Positions 31,571-42,774 of a DNA stretch of 64,000 nucleotides are shown piece after piece. The stretch comes from Agapanthus africanus (taxonomy: Eukaryota; Streptophyta; Magnoliopsida; Asparagales; Amaryllidaceae), in assembly GCA_030015575.1 (NCBI GenBank), contig CM057351.1, positions 578,001 to 642,000 on the forward strand, read 5' to 3'. Under the pieces are notes generated by a model. That model did no database searches and was not told the DNA's origin. It was given only the letters and a program-made list of their open reading frames with translations. The first letter of the stretch is position 1. Each line of letters begins with the position of its first letter. The translations under genes were made by a program, and so were the position numbers.

Positions 31571-32523
31571 ATGCAGGGTTCCGATCGATTGATGCACTTT
31601 GTACCCGGACTTTCGATCGGACAGTTGATAATACTAGCCGGCTCGGGTTTGAGCCAGATTATTAAATCAGGTATTGATTTAATAATTTACGTATATGTAT
31701 ATCGATACGTATATTCCAGTATTATGTTCTTTATGTTTTTCTATCTCTTTGGGTATTCGTATTTCGGTACGAATGCAGATATATATACAGTAGAATGTAA
31801 TCCATATTTTTTACCGGAAAACATTCTAGAAGGTGGCCAACTTATTTTTGGATTTGACCATTTATTGAAAATGGTAAATGAGGTGGATATTAGCATGATG
31901 GGGAATGGTGAGAACCATGCTTGCATAGTGCACACAAATGAATTGTTAATTCATTTGTGTTCACCATTCAAGTATGGAAGGATTTTTAAATGAAACAAAA
32001 GATTTACAAAACCAAGCATGCTATTTTCTCTTTCATGAGAGAGCTTATTTTTAGTGCATGCTATGTTTTCTTCACTTGGGTTTTTTCTTGAGCTCCTCCC
32101 TCACCATTTGTTCACTACCTCCTCTAGATTTCCATGGTTGCTACCACCTTCTTTGTTATGAGATAGATAACACTTAGACCACATTCACTACATCTTAGGC
32201 TCTTTAGGGTGGCATCCTAGAGACCCTAGTTGCTCCTCTTGTATCTTGTTGTGGAGCTAGAGCCGGAATTACATCTTTCGGGTGGATCATCGGAAATGGA
32301 GGAAGACCGGCAACCAAACTTCATCAAAGAACCACTAGGAGCTTGGAATGAAGACCGAAGGACACGGATTAACTCGGTATAACCATTCTAACTTCTTTAT
32401 ATTGCTTGCTAGTTTAGGGTTTAATGTCGATCCAGAAATCGGGTAATGGTAGCGCCAGTTTAGTAAATTTTTGTTCCGCATTGGGCCACGGTTTGATGGC
32501 CGGGGCACTGCCATAACTATGCA
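31571..32523 (+). mobile_element. Truncated copia LTR (fragment of LTR family 1-4)
   Basis: The right end, from TAGCGCCAG through TTTTTGTTCCGCATT and GGCCGGGGC to GCA at 32523, matches the 5'-LTR-end of the LTR at 3828-5896 read on its own strand. Further left, GCAGGGTTC near 31572 and the palindromic AATCAGGTATTGATT near 31673 match the middle of these LTRs. About the first half is missing. No primer site follows. The 140-codon frame at 31571-31993 is LTR sequence, not a gene. Confidence 0.75.
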
Positions 32524-32919
32524 GATTACATAAGTTCTCCCCGAAGTGGGACGAACCATTTCTCGTAACGGAATTATTGCCCGGTGGAGCATACCGTTTA
32601 CAGGACTCTGGGGGCGTAATTTTTCTCGGCCATATAATGTCGAAAAGCTTAAGTTGTATAAATAAATATGTACCCTCTTTTAAATAATGTAATTTCTTTC
32701 AGCATTAACTAAGTTTTCCAAACTAAGTCCTCTCGCAGAAGAGACTTCTGCACCACCCCGGGGCTCTGGCCCTTTGTTACTTTCCTCAGCTTTGAGACTC
32801 CGAGGTTAAAGAAAAGAAAAGAAAAAAATAATACGGAAAGGAGGAAAGAGACAATACACCATAACCAAAGACAAATTTATTTATTCGGAGGTATTATGGG
32901 CTCCCCAGCCTTACAACGA
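32524..32919. other. Spacer with hairpin, start of Tat-type part E
   Basis: No gene. 32524-32690 is not recognised. From about 32700 the style of region G returns: AAGTCCTCTCG, then a perfect hairpin GCAGAAG-AGA-CTTCTGC at 32735-32751. 32810-32890 is A-rich and lies on the 3' side of ORF_a. Confidence 0.5.
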
Positions 32920-33413
32920 TCAGCAAAGGAAGGCGAGAATTAAGAAAATATTGTTGGTGATACTCAGAAGAAAGCTCCTCCAGCCGAGCTCAAGCAGCCT
33001 CCGCCCACTCCCTTTAGCGGTACCCATGGACTTAGAAGCCACGGACTTGCCGGGGTCCTCATCCGCCGAGTAAGATGTAACGACCAACCTTTGCTGGAAA
33101 CTCTCAAGAAGAAGGTCCACCGAGCGGTCCCGCCTGCTCTTCGAGATCAGACCAAGCTCGTGGACCGTGTGCATTTTATCAAACGCCTCGTCCATCAACT
33201 GCGTAGATAGGGTGTTGTACAGACCCGGGGAAGTCCTCCATATCGCGTAGATTAGCATTTGAGGGAGAGGAGATTGCGGGGAAGTAAGCGCCCACAGTGA
33301 CCCTCCAAGCGGCCTATCACTGCCTCGTATGTCTCTTCAGAACGATCGGGATTATAAAAATACACATCGTCCCGAGAAACGATCTCTCTAATGGTATTTA
33401 CGCGACCGATCAT
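32920..33413 (-). pseudogene. ORF_a, second copy, frameshifted
   Basis: The start Met at 33413 (MIGRVNTIREIV) aligns with that of the intact copy at 28404, and the same kind of splice-acceptor-like sequence (TTTCCCTAAG) lies directly before it. The first frame holds YEAVIGRL and GRLLPR and stops near 33252. The match continues in another frame from about 33258 with YAIWR, DKMHTVHELGLISKSRRDRSVDLLLESFQ. One small indel near 33255 explains the break. The C-terminal part differs from the first copy (a Gly/Ser/Lys-rich stretch, then a hydrophobic tail). Function unknown. Confidence 0.72.
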
Positions 33414-33478
33414 CTTAGGGAAACACAAGACTAGGAAAAAACTGATATGAGAATAAGAAGGTGAAACCATACCTTTGG

Positions 33479-33486
33479 TATTTATA
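33479..33486 (-). promoter_or_regulatory. TATA-like box upstream of ORF_a copy 2
   Basis: Minus strand reads TATAAATA, 66 bases before the chosen Met at 33413. This spacing fits a plant promoter with a short leader. Its use is inference. Confidence 0.5.
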
Positions 33487-33654
33487 GCCTCAACAAATAT
33501 CTTCCAAATGGTCGAGATTTACTCGCGCAACAACGCAAATCACGGAATATCGCACTTTCCCGATATAGTACCGCCACGTGTCGTCCGTGGCAGTCACCAT
33601 TCCTGCCTTTACGAGTCACAGAAGGTTGAACAATGTCCCAAGCAAGGAGAAACT

Positions 33655-34345
33655 ATGGAATTCAGAAAGCCCTCGACCAGAGGTCGCCGAGCAGATTCCT
33701 GCTCGGTCCATCTGCTGAGGGTAGCTTCCCGCCCTATGAAGAAGTGGATCCAAAGCCCTCATCGTGAGGCCGCCGAGTAGATTCCTTCTCGGTCTATCCA
33801 TGACGGGTAGCTTCCTGCCCTATGAAGAAGTAGATCCAAAGCCCTCATCGCGAGGCCGCTGAGCAGATTCCTGCTCGTTCTATCCACGACGGGTAGCTTC
33901 GTGCCCTATGAAGAAGTGGATCCAAAACCCTCATCACGGGGCCGCCGAGCAGATTCCTGCTCGGTCCATTCACGACGAGTAGCTTCCTGCCCTACGAAGA
34001 AGTGGATCTAAAGCCCTCATCACGAGGCCGCCGAGCAGATTCATGCTCGGTCCATACATGACGGGTAGCTTCCTGCCCTACGAAGAAGTGGATCTAAATC
34101 CCTCATCACGAGGCCACCGAGCAGATTCCTGCTCGGTCCATCCACGACGGGTGGCTTCCTGCCCTACGAAGAAGTGGATCCAAAGCCTTCATCGTGAAGC
34201 CGCCGAGCAGATTCCTGCTCGGTCCATCCATGACGGGTGGCTTCTTGCCCTACAAAGAAGTGGATCCAAAGCCCTCATCGCGAGGCTGCCAAGTAGGTTC
34301 CTGCTCGGTCCATCCATGACGGGTAGCTTCCTACCTTAAGAAGGC
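33655..34345 (+). repeat. Tandem array of 86-bp units
   Basis: The marker GCAGATTCCTGCTCGG (with variants) starts at 33691, 33777, 33863, 33949, 34035, 34121, 34207 and 34293, exactly 86 apart. Units contain GAAGTGGATCCAAAGCCCTC and GGTAGCTTCCTGCCCTA. Each has a hairpin CCGAGCAG-ATTC-CTGCTCGG. 86 is not a multiple of three, so frames shift from unit to unit. The array is related to the 84-bp array at 58735-59300. Confidence 0.94.
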
Positions 34346-34759
34346 ATGGGTTCAAAACACGCGCCAAAAGGCGGTCGAGTTATGACCTGCTCGGTTCATC
34401 CAAGAAGGAATCGAGGGGCGCCGACCTATTCGAACTTGGCTATCGCCCGATTCATACTGCACAATCGTCACCTCAACTACAGGGAAAGGATGGACACCGG
34501 TCTTCCTACACTTGGCTATTGCTCGATTCATGCTCGATGCATGATTGTCACCTCAACTCTGGGGAAAGGATGGACACCAGTGTTCCTATGCTTACCTTTT
34601 GCTAGCTTTTATATCGCGCCCGCCTAACACTTGCGAGCTAAAAATACTTGCGAGAGAAAAGGGCTTGCGAGCTAAATATACTTGTGGGACAGAAACATTT
34701 GAGCCAAAAAATAATATACTTTATTTACATTCAAAATTATATACAAGTTATTGTGGACT
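34346..34759 (+). repeat. Spacer with ~70-bp duplication
   Basis: GTCACCTCAACT followed by GGGAAAGGATGGACACC and CTTGGCTAT/CTTACC occurs at about 34469-34500 and 34540-34575. Then comes AT-rich sequence to the end of ORF_b. No gene. Confidence 0.65.
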
Positions 34760-36907
34760 CCTTAGCCTTGCAAAAACGCCAGGAGGCTTACAAAATTCAA
34801 AATAAAAAAAAGGAAGGGTAGCACAGACTACCTGCTCGGCCGCCACCTCTCCTTGCACTGCGCCTCCATCGGGGACCACAATGGCGACCTCAGGCTCGGT
34901 GCTTCCTCCAGCTGCCTCGCCTTCTACGTCCAGCTCGGCGCCACCCCCCTGTGGCGCTTCCTCAGTAAGGGGATACCTTGCGTGGAGCTCACGGTCCTCT
35001 CTGCCCAAAATTGATCAGACGCCTTGTACTCCTCTACGGCCTTCTCTGCCCTGCTCTCCGCGAGCTTCACCGCCTCGCAAGCCGCCCAAGCGTCTTTTCT
35101 GAGAGCGTCCCTTGACCTTTTCATGGTGTCGAAGAGCCCGTTCGCCTCCTCCATCTGGGCCTGGATAGCCCGGTTGGATTCAGTCAGGAGCCGATGGGAC
35201 TCCTTCAGCTTAGAAACCGTCAGGCCCTCGTGACCAATCTTGAGTCAAGGAGGACCGCCTTTTCTTCCGCCTACTGCAGCTGAAGGAGAAGCTCTTCTTC
35301 TCGTGAGGAAAATTCGCCCGCCTTCTTTATCGCCGAGGCGACCTTCTCAGACTCCATAGCGTCGAGGAGAGCGCAGTGCCGGAGGACCTTAGGGAAACAA
35401 GAACCGTGTTAAGGAAACTGAAACCGATGAAATAACTCTTAAGAAATTTTTGGGGAAAGCTATCGACCTGAACCGCCTCCTGAGCTATTGCGGCCACTTG
35501 GGCCTTCATGGTGTCCTGGGGGATCTTGGCCCCAGCCGCTTTCTCTATGTCCGCCAGCAAGCTGTCGGCCACAAATAGCCCTGAAGGCACCTCGATGCAG
35601 AAGTCACCTTCCTGCACTTGGATCCCGGCCGGGGGTGGCCGAGAAACCACCCGCTTTTGTCTCTTGAGGAGGGATTCCGCGGGAGGAGTCACCTACGCCC
35701 TAGCCCGAGGCGCCGAGTCCCGCACATGCTTCTTTCCTCCCCCGCAACGTTCCTGACGGGGGTGCTACGGAAACCTTAGCCGGGGGAGCTTGCCGAGGAG
35801 CCGCGCTCGGACCTGGTCGGAATGAGCTAGCACCACTGGTCTTCCTTCCGTGGGCCTTAGCAGACATAGCGGCCATGATTTTCGATCGATCCATGGGCTC
35901 TGTGAGAAAAACACAAGAAAAAGGTCAGCAATGCAGAAACGGCAATAGAATTTTGGAAAATCCTAAACAGACTGGCAAAAGCCCCAACTTACCCAAAAAA
36001 CGTGCGGGACTGAGTCCAGCCCAGCTTAGTACGTGCTCGGAGAGAAGTACGTGCTCGGAGAGAAGGACGTCAGCCTGCTGGATCGGTTCCTACTGGGACA
36101 CCACCCTCACCTCGGGGGCGTTCGGCCACCTCACCCATGGGCAATCGGCCCTATGCCACCGGGTGGGCGCATGCCAATCCTCACCCTCCGGTGACCCGAC
36201 GAAGATGAACTTCTCCTTCCATTCGTGGATAGAAGAAGGGATGACCACTACCCCCAACCTGGCCGCCTTACCCTTACATTTTTTAAACGAGAGATACACC
36301 CAGCTCGGCTCTTCCTTACTGGTACCAAGATGATTTTAATAGCAAAGAAAAGACAAGAGGAGGCTCAAATCAACGGCGATTCGATCAATTTTTAACCGGA
36401 CCAGAAACCCGAGGAGGATCCTCCACAAGTTTGGCGCTAGCTAGCCCGGGGCAAGACGGAAACAATAGAGCATAGTACAAACCTCGAAGAGAAGGGCAGA
36501 CACATCCCTGCCAGGAATGCGTCTAGATACAGAGCAATCTCCTTACCTCACACCTAGTCTGCCCGCTCGCCCTCTCTGGCCAGACGGAGTGAATAGCCAG
36601 AGGGGATATGGAATCGAGCCCAGATGTTGGAAAGCTCATCCAGACGATTCAAGACTGAGGGCGCATCGCGGGTGTTCCCGATGCGCACCTTGGGAGCCCT
36701 TGTCGCCACCCGACGGCGAGAGACAAGGGAGACACTAGCCCTGGGGGGCGAACCCGACACAGAAGACGTAGATAAAGAAGAAGAAGAACTCTCTCGGCTA
36801 TCTGAAGCCGAGGAGGAGGAAGACCCGCTGGGCTAGATCCCAGAAACTGAGGCCTCATCGCCCGACTCTATCCCTACTATAACCACAGATAACTCGGAGG
36901 AAGACAT
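34760..36907 (-). pseudogene. ORF_b: antisense gene with gypsy-type-transposon-like domain and coiled coil, decayed
   Basis: The minus strand carries a multi-exon gene in ruins. From Met at 36907 (MSSSELSVV) it reads a Ser-rich N-terminus with an in-frame TAG at 36833-36835, then LDELSNIWARFHIPSGYSLR (36640-36570). Another frame has EIALYLDAFLAGMCLPF (36540-36490), and 36270-36200 gives HEWKEKFIFVGSP. These three pieces resemble the N-terminal domain annotated in plants as 'putative gypsy type transposon' (Transposase_28). Met at 35894 (MDRSK) starts a basic/Pro-rich part, with EGDFCIEVPSGLFVADSLL and MKAQVAAIAQEAVQ to about 35470. After an intron-like gap comes an Ala/Glu-rich coiled coil (VKLAESRAEKAVEEYKASD) near 35040. 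MDRSK onward matches 59809-60850. Several stops and shifts. Function unknown. Confidence 0.65.
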
Positions 36908-37470
36908 CTAACCTGATTCAAGAAAAGAGTTTGCCGAGGAAAATTTAGCGGAAGATCCGACCTAAGAGGAGGTGTGCCGGGCAATCTTCGAACGACGAGA
37001 GACAACCAAGGCAAAGTGTCGGCCCTGGGATGGCCTCCTTCTATTTATACACTCCAAAAAGGACATCATATAGTCCAAATCGATTCCCGCCAAAACGAAG
37101 CGTCGCACCTAACGGCCGTCGAGGCTCCACGTGGCGATTGGCCATTGGGAACCTCCCTTCGCGGCAGGATTTGGTGACGGCTCTTTGCGCTCCGCCAACC
37201 AATGTCGGGCACTTAGTGCATAGCCTAACCGACGATCGAGCGAAACGGAGCCCCCTCTTTAAAAGTACAATCATTTCACCGATCCGCTGACATCACCAAA
37301 GATACGTACGGGAACCGAGGCGTCTCTAAAGCCGCCACGTAGGCCTAGTAATCCGAGAAGGGTAGCCACCAAATATCCCACCGTCGTCAGACGGCCCAGG
37401 AATCCTAGGCTGAATCGTTAAAAAACCGGGCTTGCCACTCTTGACCCTGGCACACAAATAGGTCAGGGCG
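36908..37470. other. Promoter side of ORF_b and spacer to the LTR
   Basis: No gene. On the minus strand it holds a TATA-like box (37041-37050). The remainder to the PPT has moderate GC and no repeat that I can see. Confidence 0.5.
37041..37050 (-). promoter_or_regulatory. TATA box upstream of ORF_b
   Basis: Minus strand reads GTATAAATAG, about 135 bases before the ORF_b Met at 36907. The distance suits a promoter with a ~100 base leader. Confidence 0.55.
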
Positions 37471-37486
37471 AGAGTAGGGGGGCTAG
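37471..37486 (+). promoter_or_regulatory. Polypurine tract of part E
   Basis: AGAGTAGGGGGGCTAG directly precedes the LTR start TGATAAAG. Part F has AGAGCGGGGGACTAA in the same place. Confidence 0.8.
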
Positions 37487-38166
37487 TGATAAAGTTCATT
37501 AATGGGAATTACCTAAATTACGACACGTGGTAGATGGCGTGTCGTCCACGAAGGCCCACTAGACTTCTGGGAGCTGTGAAGGTCCACTGATGCATTGGCG
37601 ACTTTCCTCGGGGTCTCGTCTCCGAGGAGAGTTCCCCCTCTTATTGCTCGTCTCCGAGCTGTTGTAAAGGCTGAGCTTCCTCGGCCTCCCCGATCAACCG
37701 AGAGCGCCGAGACCAAGCATCCCTACAACGGCTCCGTGTATCTCGCCAAAGCGAGATACCTTCCACCCTACGTTCTGCGTCCCACGCAGGCTCGTTCCCC
37801 TATTAATGAACAGATCCCGCCATCAACACGGGCGTAATGAGGGGGCGTAACTGACGGTGAGGATCTCACGCCGGCTCGCTCCATGCGACCACTATATAAG
37901 CCCCTTTCTCAGACGACTCAGGGAAGGGGAAATCATTCTGATACGCCGCTACCCTGCTCTTATTCCATGGTACTAACTTGATCGTCGGAGGGTCTTATGG
38001 TGGTTCCCCACCCGGGACTTCCCTTGCAGGTAGCTCGGCATAAACAACATCCAACAACCCATTGAGATCCACACATTCAACCCTTACACCAAATCTCAGC
38101 CGCTCAAAACCGCTCGTAGCCGAATTGATGGAGGACAACATCTGAGGGAGATTCCGACCTCCATCA
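37487..38166 (+). mobile_element. LTR of Tat-type part E, 680 bp
   Basis: It starts TGATAAAG after the PPT and ends CCTCCATCA. It aligns along its length with 61319-62085: a GACACGTGG block near the start, a TATA box (TATATAAG, 37893-37900), then ACTTGATCGTCGGAGGGTC and GGGACTTCC-TTGCAGG, a pattern common in Tat-lineage LTRs. Similarity stops at the CA ends in both. No primer site follows, so this is a 3' or solo LTR. The flanking five bases on the right are CTAGT. Confidence 0.85.
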
Positions 38167-38619
38167 CTAGTCTTGAACAAGCTTAAACTTGAACGGCATC
38201 CTACAACAAATATTATTTAAAGCATAAACTAAACTTATTGTTGTAGTATAATAAACAGTAAATTTAACCTTTCTCTTCTTTTCTGCAATGAGCCAGCATT
38301 TATAAAGATAGATTAAAACTGTTAAACTTAGGTACATGATTAGATTTAACCTTCACAAAAATAGAAAATCCAACTTCCTTTACCTAAACAAATCATATCC
38401 ATCGACATCAAGATATTTTCAACAATGATTGATTACTATGTTTACTTCTACCAAATAAATTTACATGCTTCTCTTGACGGGTTTGTTATGTGTTGAGAAT
38501 AGTCTCACATCGGGCATCTAACAATGAATGTGCATGGTTCAAGCATTTTGTAATCTCTCTAATTAATGTTAATTGGTTTTAAGTTGGATCCTTTAAAACT
38601 AAACCTATTTTATCACTAA
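38167..38619. other. AT-rich DNA, no gene
   Basis: I see no coding frame, repeat or structure worth naming here. Confidence 0.5.
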
Positions 38620-39180
38620 AAAGAAGCAGTAAATACATGTCATACGCACTAGTATCATGTGAAAAGAAGTAGTAAATACATGTCATACACACTAGTATCA
38701 TGTGATGTGCTGCATGATCAATTAAAATCGACAAATTCATTAAAACAATCTTTTACAAAAACAAACTTCTTCTTATCAAGCCAAAGAATAAGATATTACC
38801 ACCTTAAATAATTATTAGATCCATCCACATAACTAACTATGAGTGGGAGAAAGGAAGTCTCAAATTAATAGATGTAGAATTAAAAAAAATAAACAAACAA
38901 ACTAGAGTATATATTTACGTGTATAAACATAGGAAGCTAATCTAGTTTTGTTCAAAATCAGTATCATGTGATGTGCTGGATGATCAATTAAAATCGACAA
39001 ATTCATTAAAACAATCTTTTACAAAAACAAACTTCTTCTTATCAAGCCAAAGAATAAGATATTACCACCTTAAATAATTATTAGACCCATCCACATGACT
39101 AACTATGAGTGGGAGAAAGGAAGTCTCAAATTAATAGATGTAGAATTAAAATAAATAAATAAACAAACTAGAGTATATAT
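38620..39180 (+). repeat. Local direct duplications (42-bp and 266-bp period)
   Basis: GTAAATACATGTCATAC followed by CACTAGTATCATGTG occurs at about 38630 and 38672. A longer block of about 195 bases beginning GTATCATGTGATGTGCTG is at 38695 and again at 38961, 266 bases away, nearly identical. The block includes the flank (ACTATGAGTGGGAGAAAG) that also borders the amplified units at 47635 and, inverted, near 54840. Confidence 0.85.
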
Positions 39181-39229
39181 GTATGTGTATAAACGTAGGA
39201 AGCTATTCTAGTTTTGTTCAAAATCATTA

Positions 39230-39400
39230 TCACAAACTTTTGTATGTGTATAAACATTGTGAAGTTTTAAAACATTTCAGGGGCCCCTTTGCGCCCCCTT
39301 CCATTCGCCCCTGCCACTACCGCCTCTCCCGACCTCATCTAGATCTACCGTGACCACCGCCCCCAGATCCATTCCATTATGATTTACATCATAAAAACTA
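39230..39400 (+). repeat. Partial copy 1 of the amplified unit
   Basis: From TTTTGTTCAAAATCATTATC through CATTTCAGGGGCCCCTTTG and the GC-rich stretch to CCCCCAGATCC it matches the units at 44278 and 47740. It then breaks off into a run of C (39412-39430) and AT-rich DNA. Confidence 0.8.
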
Positions 39401-40424
39401 AACCACCCCCACCCCCTCCCCCCCCCCCCCAACCAAAAAAATAAGAAAAAGAATAAGAAAAAGAAAAATGAATAGGATAATTGAAGAACTTCAGACAATG
39501 GTTAGCTTTTTTTCTCGCATGAAAATGATATACCTGGATTGGTTACCTGAACATCTAACAAAGATATCAAACCAACTGAATACATATATACATGATTTCA
39601 GAATGTAATAATTCAGAGACTTGGAAATTTATCATTTTATCAATTCAACAACAATGATCAGTATTAATTCAGAGACTTGAAAACTATACTGAACTTGAGC
39701 AAAGTATCCTGACCAGCTGAATTTCAAGAATGCAGTATCAAAATCCAGTGACTTGAAGAAACTATCTTGAACTTGATACCATGACTAGCTGAAGTTCAAT
39801 ATGATGGAGATGGAGCTTGCAGCAATCAATGCCCTAGCAAGAACACCCGCCCACCCCCCACCCCGCCCCCCTAAACAATGTCAGCAGTTTAACAAATACC
39901 ATATTATCTGTAATTGCCGGTTTAAGTTTCACTCACTAGCAAGTAGCAAAGCAAGTTTCACTCACTAGCAAGTAGCAAAGCAAGCAAATACTAGAATCAT
40001 ATATGTGATGCAGTTAACAGCATATTAAATTATTGTTTTTTTTTGAAATAAGAAATTATTGTATTGTTATAGGAAAACTTACATTAAAAAACGAAATATG
40101 TATCAAGCCATGATTAACCTCTATCCAATAAATCATTTACATACTGAAAACTGGATAGAAATCAGAAGGTTGGATTGACTCGGTATGCTTAGATAGATAT
40201 AATTGACCGCCTTACACTTAATGAAATATCTATCAAGTCACTATTAACCTCTATCTAAGAGGGTCAATTCGACCTATTCACGCTTATTGAGCTATATCAC
40301 AACTCAGCCTCTTTTATTTTCACTTCATCTCTGATTGCCGGTTTAAGTTTCACTCACTAGCAAGTATCAAAGCAAGCAAATACTAGATCATATATGTAAT
40401 GCAGTTAACTACATATTAAATTAT
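39401..40424. other. AT-rich DNA with a poly-C run and a 29-bp duplication
   Basis: Poly-C tracts at 39412-39430 and 39849-39872. AGTTTCACTCACTAGCAAGT plus AGCAAAGCA is duplicated at 39925 and 39954, and a related copy is near 40346. No gene recognised. Confidence 0.6.
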
Positions 40425-40805
40425 TAATGGACGCAACTTTCGAACTGCCGCTGCCTCCGATCCGATTCCCTACATCTGATCTGCCATTAATAATGTAAGT
40501 GGGCACAAAAATATGAATTATTAATGGACGCAGCTTTCAAAATGCGCCTATTAATTTTATCAATGGGCGTATTTTGAAAGTGCGCCAATTGATTTTCATT
40601 GGGTGCGCTTTGAAAGTGCGCCCATTGATTTTCATCGTCATTTAGCAGATTTTTCTTGCATTACCCACTCCCTTAGCAAAATTTTTTGTAGGGGCGCGGT
40701 TTGAAAGTGCGCCCTTACATATTTATGGGGCACAGTTTCAAACTGCATCTCTACGGATTTTTTTTAAAAAAACGGCAGCGCCAGTGCTGAGCTGGCGCTG
40801 ACGCG
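40425..40805 (+). mobile_element. Patch of palindromic GCGC-TTTGAAA-GCGCC repeats, DNA-transposon-like
   Basis: Motifs of the form TGGGCGC, TTTGAAA, GTGCGCCC recur about five times (near 40525, 40570, 40605, 40700 and 40730), several being near palindromes, and are followed by a stem CAGCGCCA-loop-TGGCGCTG at about 40776. Such clustered subterminal palindromes occur in non-autonomous plant DNA transposons. No clear terminal repeats or target duplication were found, so the class is open. Confidence 0.45.
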
Positions 40806-42774
40806 ATGTCTATGTGGCGCCCAGTGGCCAAAGGTGGCATACTTTTGTAAAATCTTTTGAAAGTGACTTATTTTTAATAATATTATTTTAAATTAGTTTA
40901 TTCCAAAAAATTGTAAAAAAGATGTATAATTTTATTTATGGAATGAATCGGAAAGCATAAAGTTACATTTCCAAATGTATGTTTTTTTACCTGACGTATC
41001 CAAAACGGATGTATTGCTGAAGAAAGATCAGATATATACCATGCCCTTGTATGGTTTAATTATCAAATTTTACAGCTTGTGGCAGACATGGAAACTAACA
41101 AAGTCATACAGTCGATACCAAAATTTTGGGATAAAGGCTGGCTTGCTATTGTTTTGTTGTGGACATCTGAAGTAATGGATTTTGGATGCATTTCTTAGGG
41201 CTCGTTTAAATATATATTTCTTTTATTGCACGGCTTAATCGTTCTTTATAAGCACATTTTTTCACGTGATATAATCTGTTTTGGGACATTTCAAGTGGGT
41301 AAAGATCTGGGACAGACTCAGCTGAGGACCAACGGGAGCAGTTGCCTTCATTGAATTTTTTTTTATTATAAAAGGAACATTTTGTATACCCTATTGGCAG
41401 AGGTTTTCTATGGATCAGAATATTTTATATATGCATGTGTCTACATCATGCCACCAATCTCGGATTCTTGGTTAAAGCATTAATTGCTAAAGCTTTTGAG
41501 TTCTATGAGTAACAATTAGAGGTGGAGAGGAGATTTTTACATAACATTTTTCATATAAATTTGGTTATTAGGTAAATTGCTATAATTAATATTTTTTGTT
41601 ATTAAAGTAAGAAAACAAACAAAAAAAAAAGATTCCGTCTTAAATTTATTGTATATTTTCTTGTCTTTCTAATATATATATATATTGTATTTAATAAAAA
41701 ACCTTATTAGTTTAATATTGCTCCCACACGGGACGAAAAGTCTGGAACCGTTCTTAATTTGAGATGGCAGAATAGTAAAGGTGGTGATTGTAAGAATACG
41801 ATGATGCAATAGCCTTGGGATCCTTTCTACTAACTAAAAATCAGGTAGATTTTATAAGGCACCATATGGTTTTTGTGATGATTCCATTTGAACTTTAAAA
41901 ATGTCATTTACCCTTCTTTGAAAGTGTTTGTCGGTGTGTTGGGATCAAATTGTTAAAGAATGCCATTTATCCTCTAGGCCGAGGGCCTTTTTCCTTTTCC
42001 TAGTCCTTTTTCCTTTTCTTTTGGATAAATTGTTAAAAAGCCGTTTGAAACCTGTGTAAAACCCCTTGGGCCTTTTGCTTTTTTTTTTGATAAAAAAACC
42101 CTAGGCCCAGAATAACCCATTTATACTTGTTGCCTTTAATATCTAAAAACGTTGTCAGTAATATCTAAAAAATTGCTTGTAATATCTGAACAGTTGATTA
42201 TAATATTTAAGAAGTTGGAGGGAATAAAATCCTAAATGAAATACGGCCTGGGATTTTTTCATAAAGTTTTAAAACAGTAGGCCTTCCTAGCAATTTTGAA
42301 AATATCAGGTTTTCAGTCAACACCCGAGCGGGTTGGGAGCTTTTTGACAATTTACCCTTCTGAAAAAAGGCCCATGAGATTAAATTGGGCGGTTAATAAA
42401 ATTCCATCCAAACCCGACCCGTCATCAAATATACCCTAAATACTCAAAGCTGGAGAGATGTAAACCCTCGATCCCAAATTTGTCACCCGAGCGGCGATTT
42501 TATCGGACTTATTTTTCCAAGGTTCGAGCTCTCTTCTCCCTCTTTGTCGTTGTCAATTTCCTTAATATATTTCATCATTGATATATTTTTAAACGAACGA
42601 TTTTTCATTGATAGCTTCATGTAATGTTTTATCAGGGTTTTGATTTTATTTGTTGTTGTTTGTTTTAAGAAAGGATTGGGAATAAAGCTATCATCTTGAT
42701 AGAAAATCCTAAGATGGCGCTTAAGCTTAAACAGCTAATAGTTGCAGCAATTTGAGCACAAAAATATGAATAAT
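40806..42774. other. AT-rich DNA, no gene recognised
   Basis: Includes homopolymer runs and a TA microsatellite near 41672. 42390-42560 has moderate GC with a pyrimidine-rich stretch (GCTCTCTTCTCCCTC) that looks like a 5' leader of a plant gene, but no coding frame follows. Frames of 60-70 codons here match nothing I know. Confidence 0.5.

Larger units (their letters stand above)
32700..38166 (+). mobile_element. Tat-type gypsy element 3' part (E): two antisense genes, tandem array and LTR
   Basis: In order: ORF_a copy (minus), 86-bp tandem array, ORF_b (minus), PPT and LTR on plus. The order array, ORF_b, PPT, LTR is repeated in part F at 58735-62085, which confirms it as an element structure. 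Extra ORFs antisense to the element between pol and the 3' LTR are a known feature of the Tat lineage. No gag-pol remains. Confidence 0.7.

Noticed and set aside
31571..31993. 140-codon frame
   Set aside because: It lies wholly in a truncated copia LTR and matches LTR sequence at DNA level.
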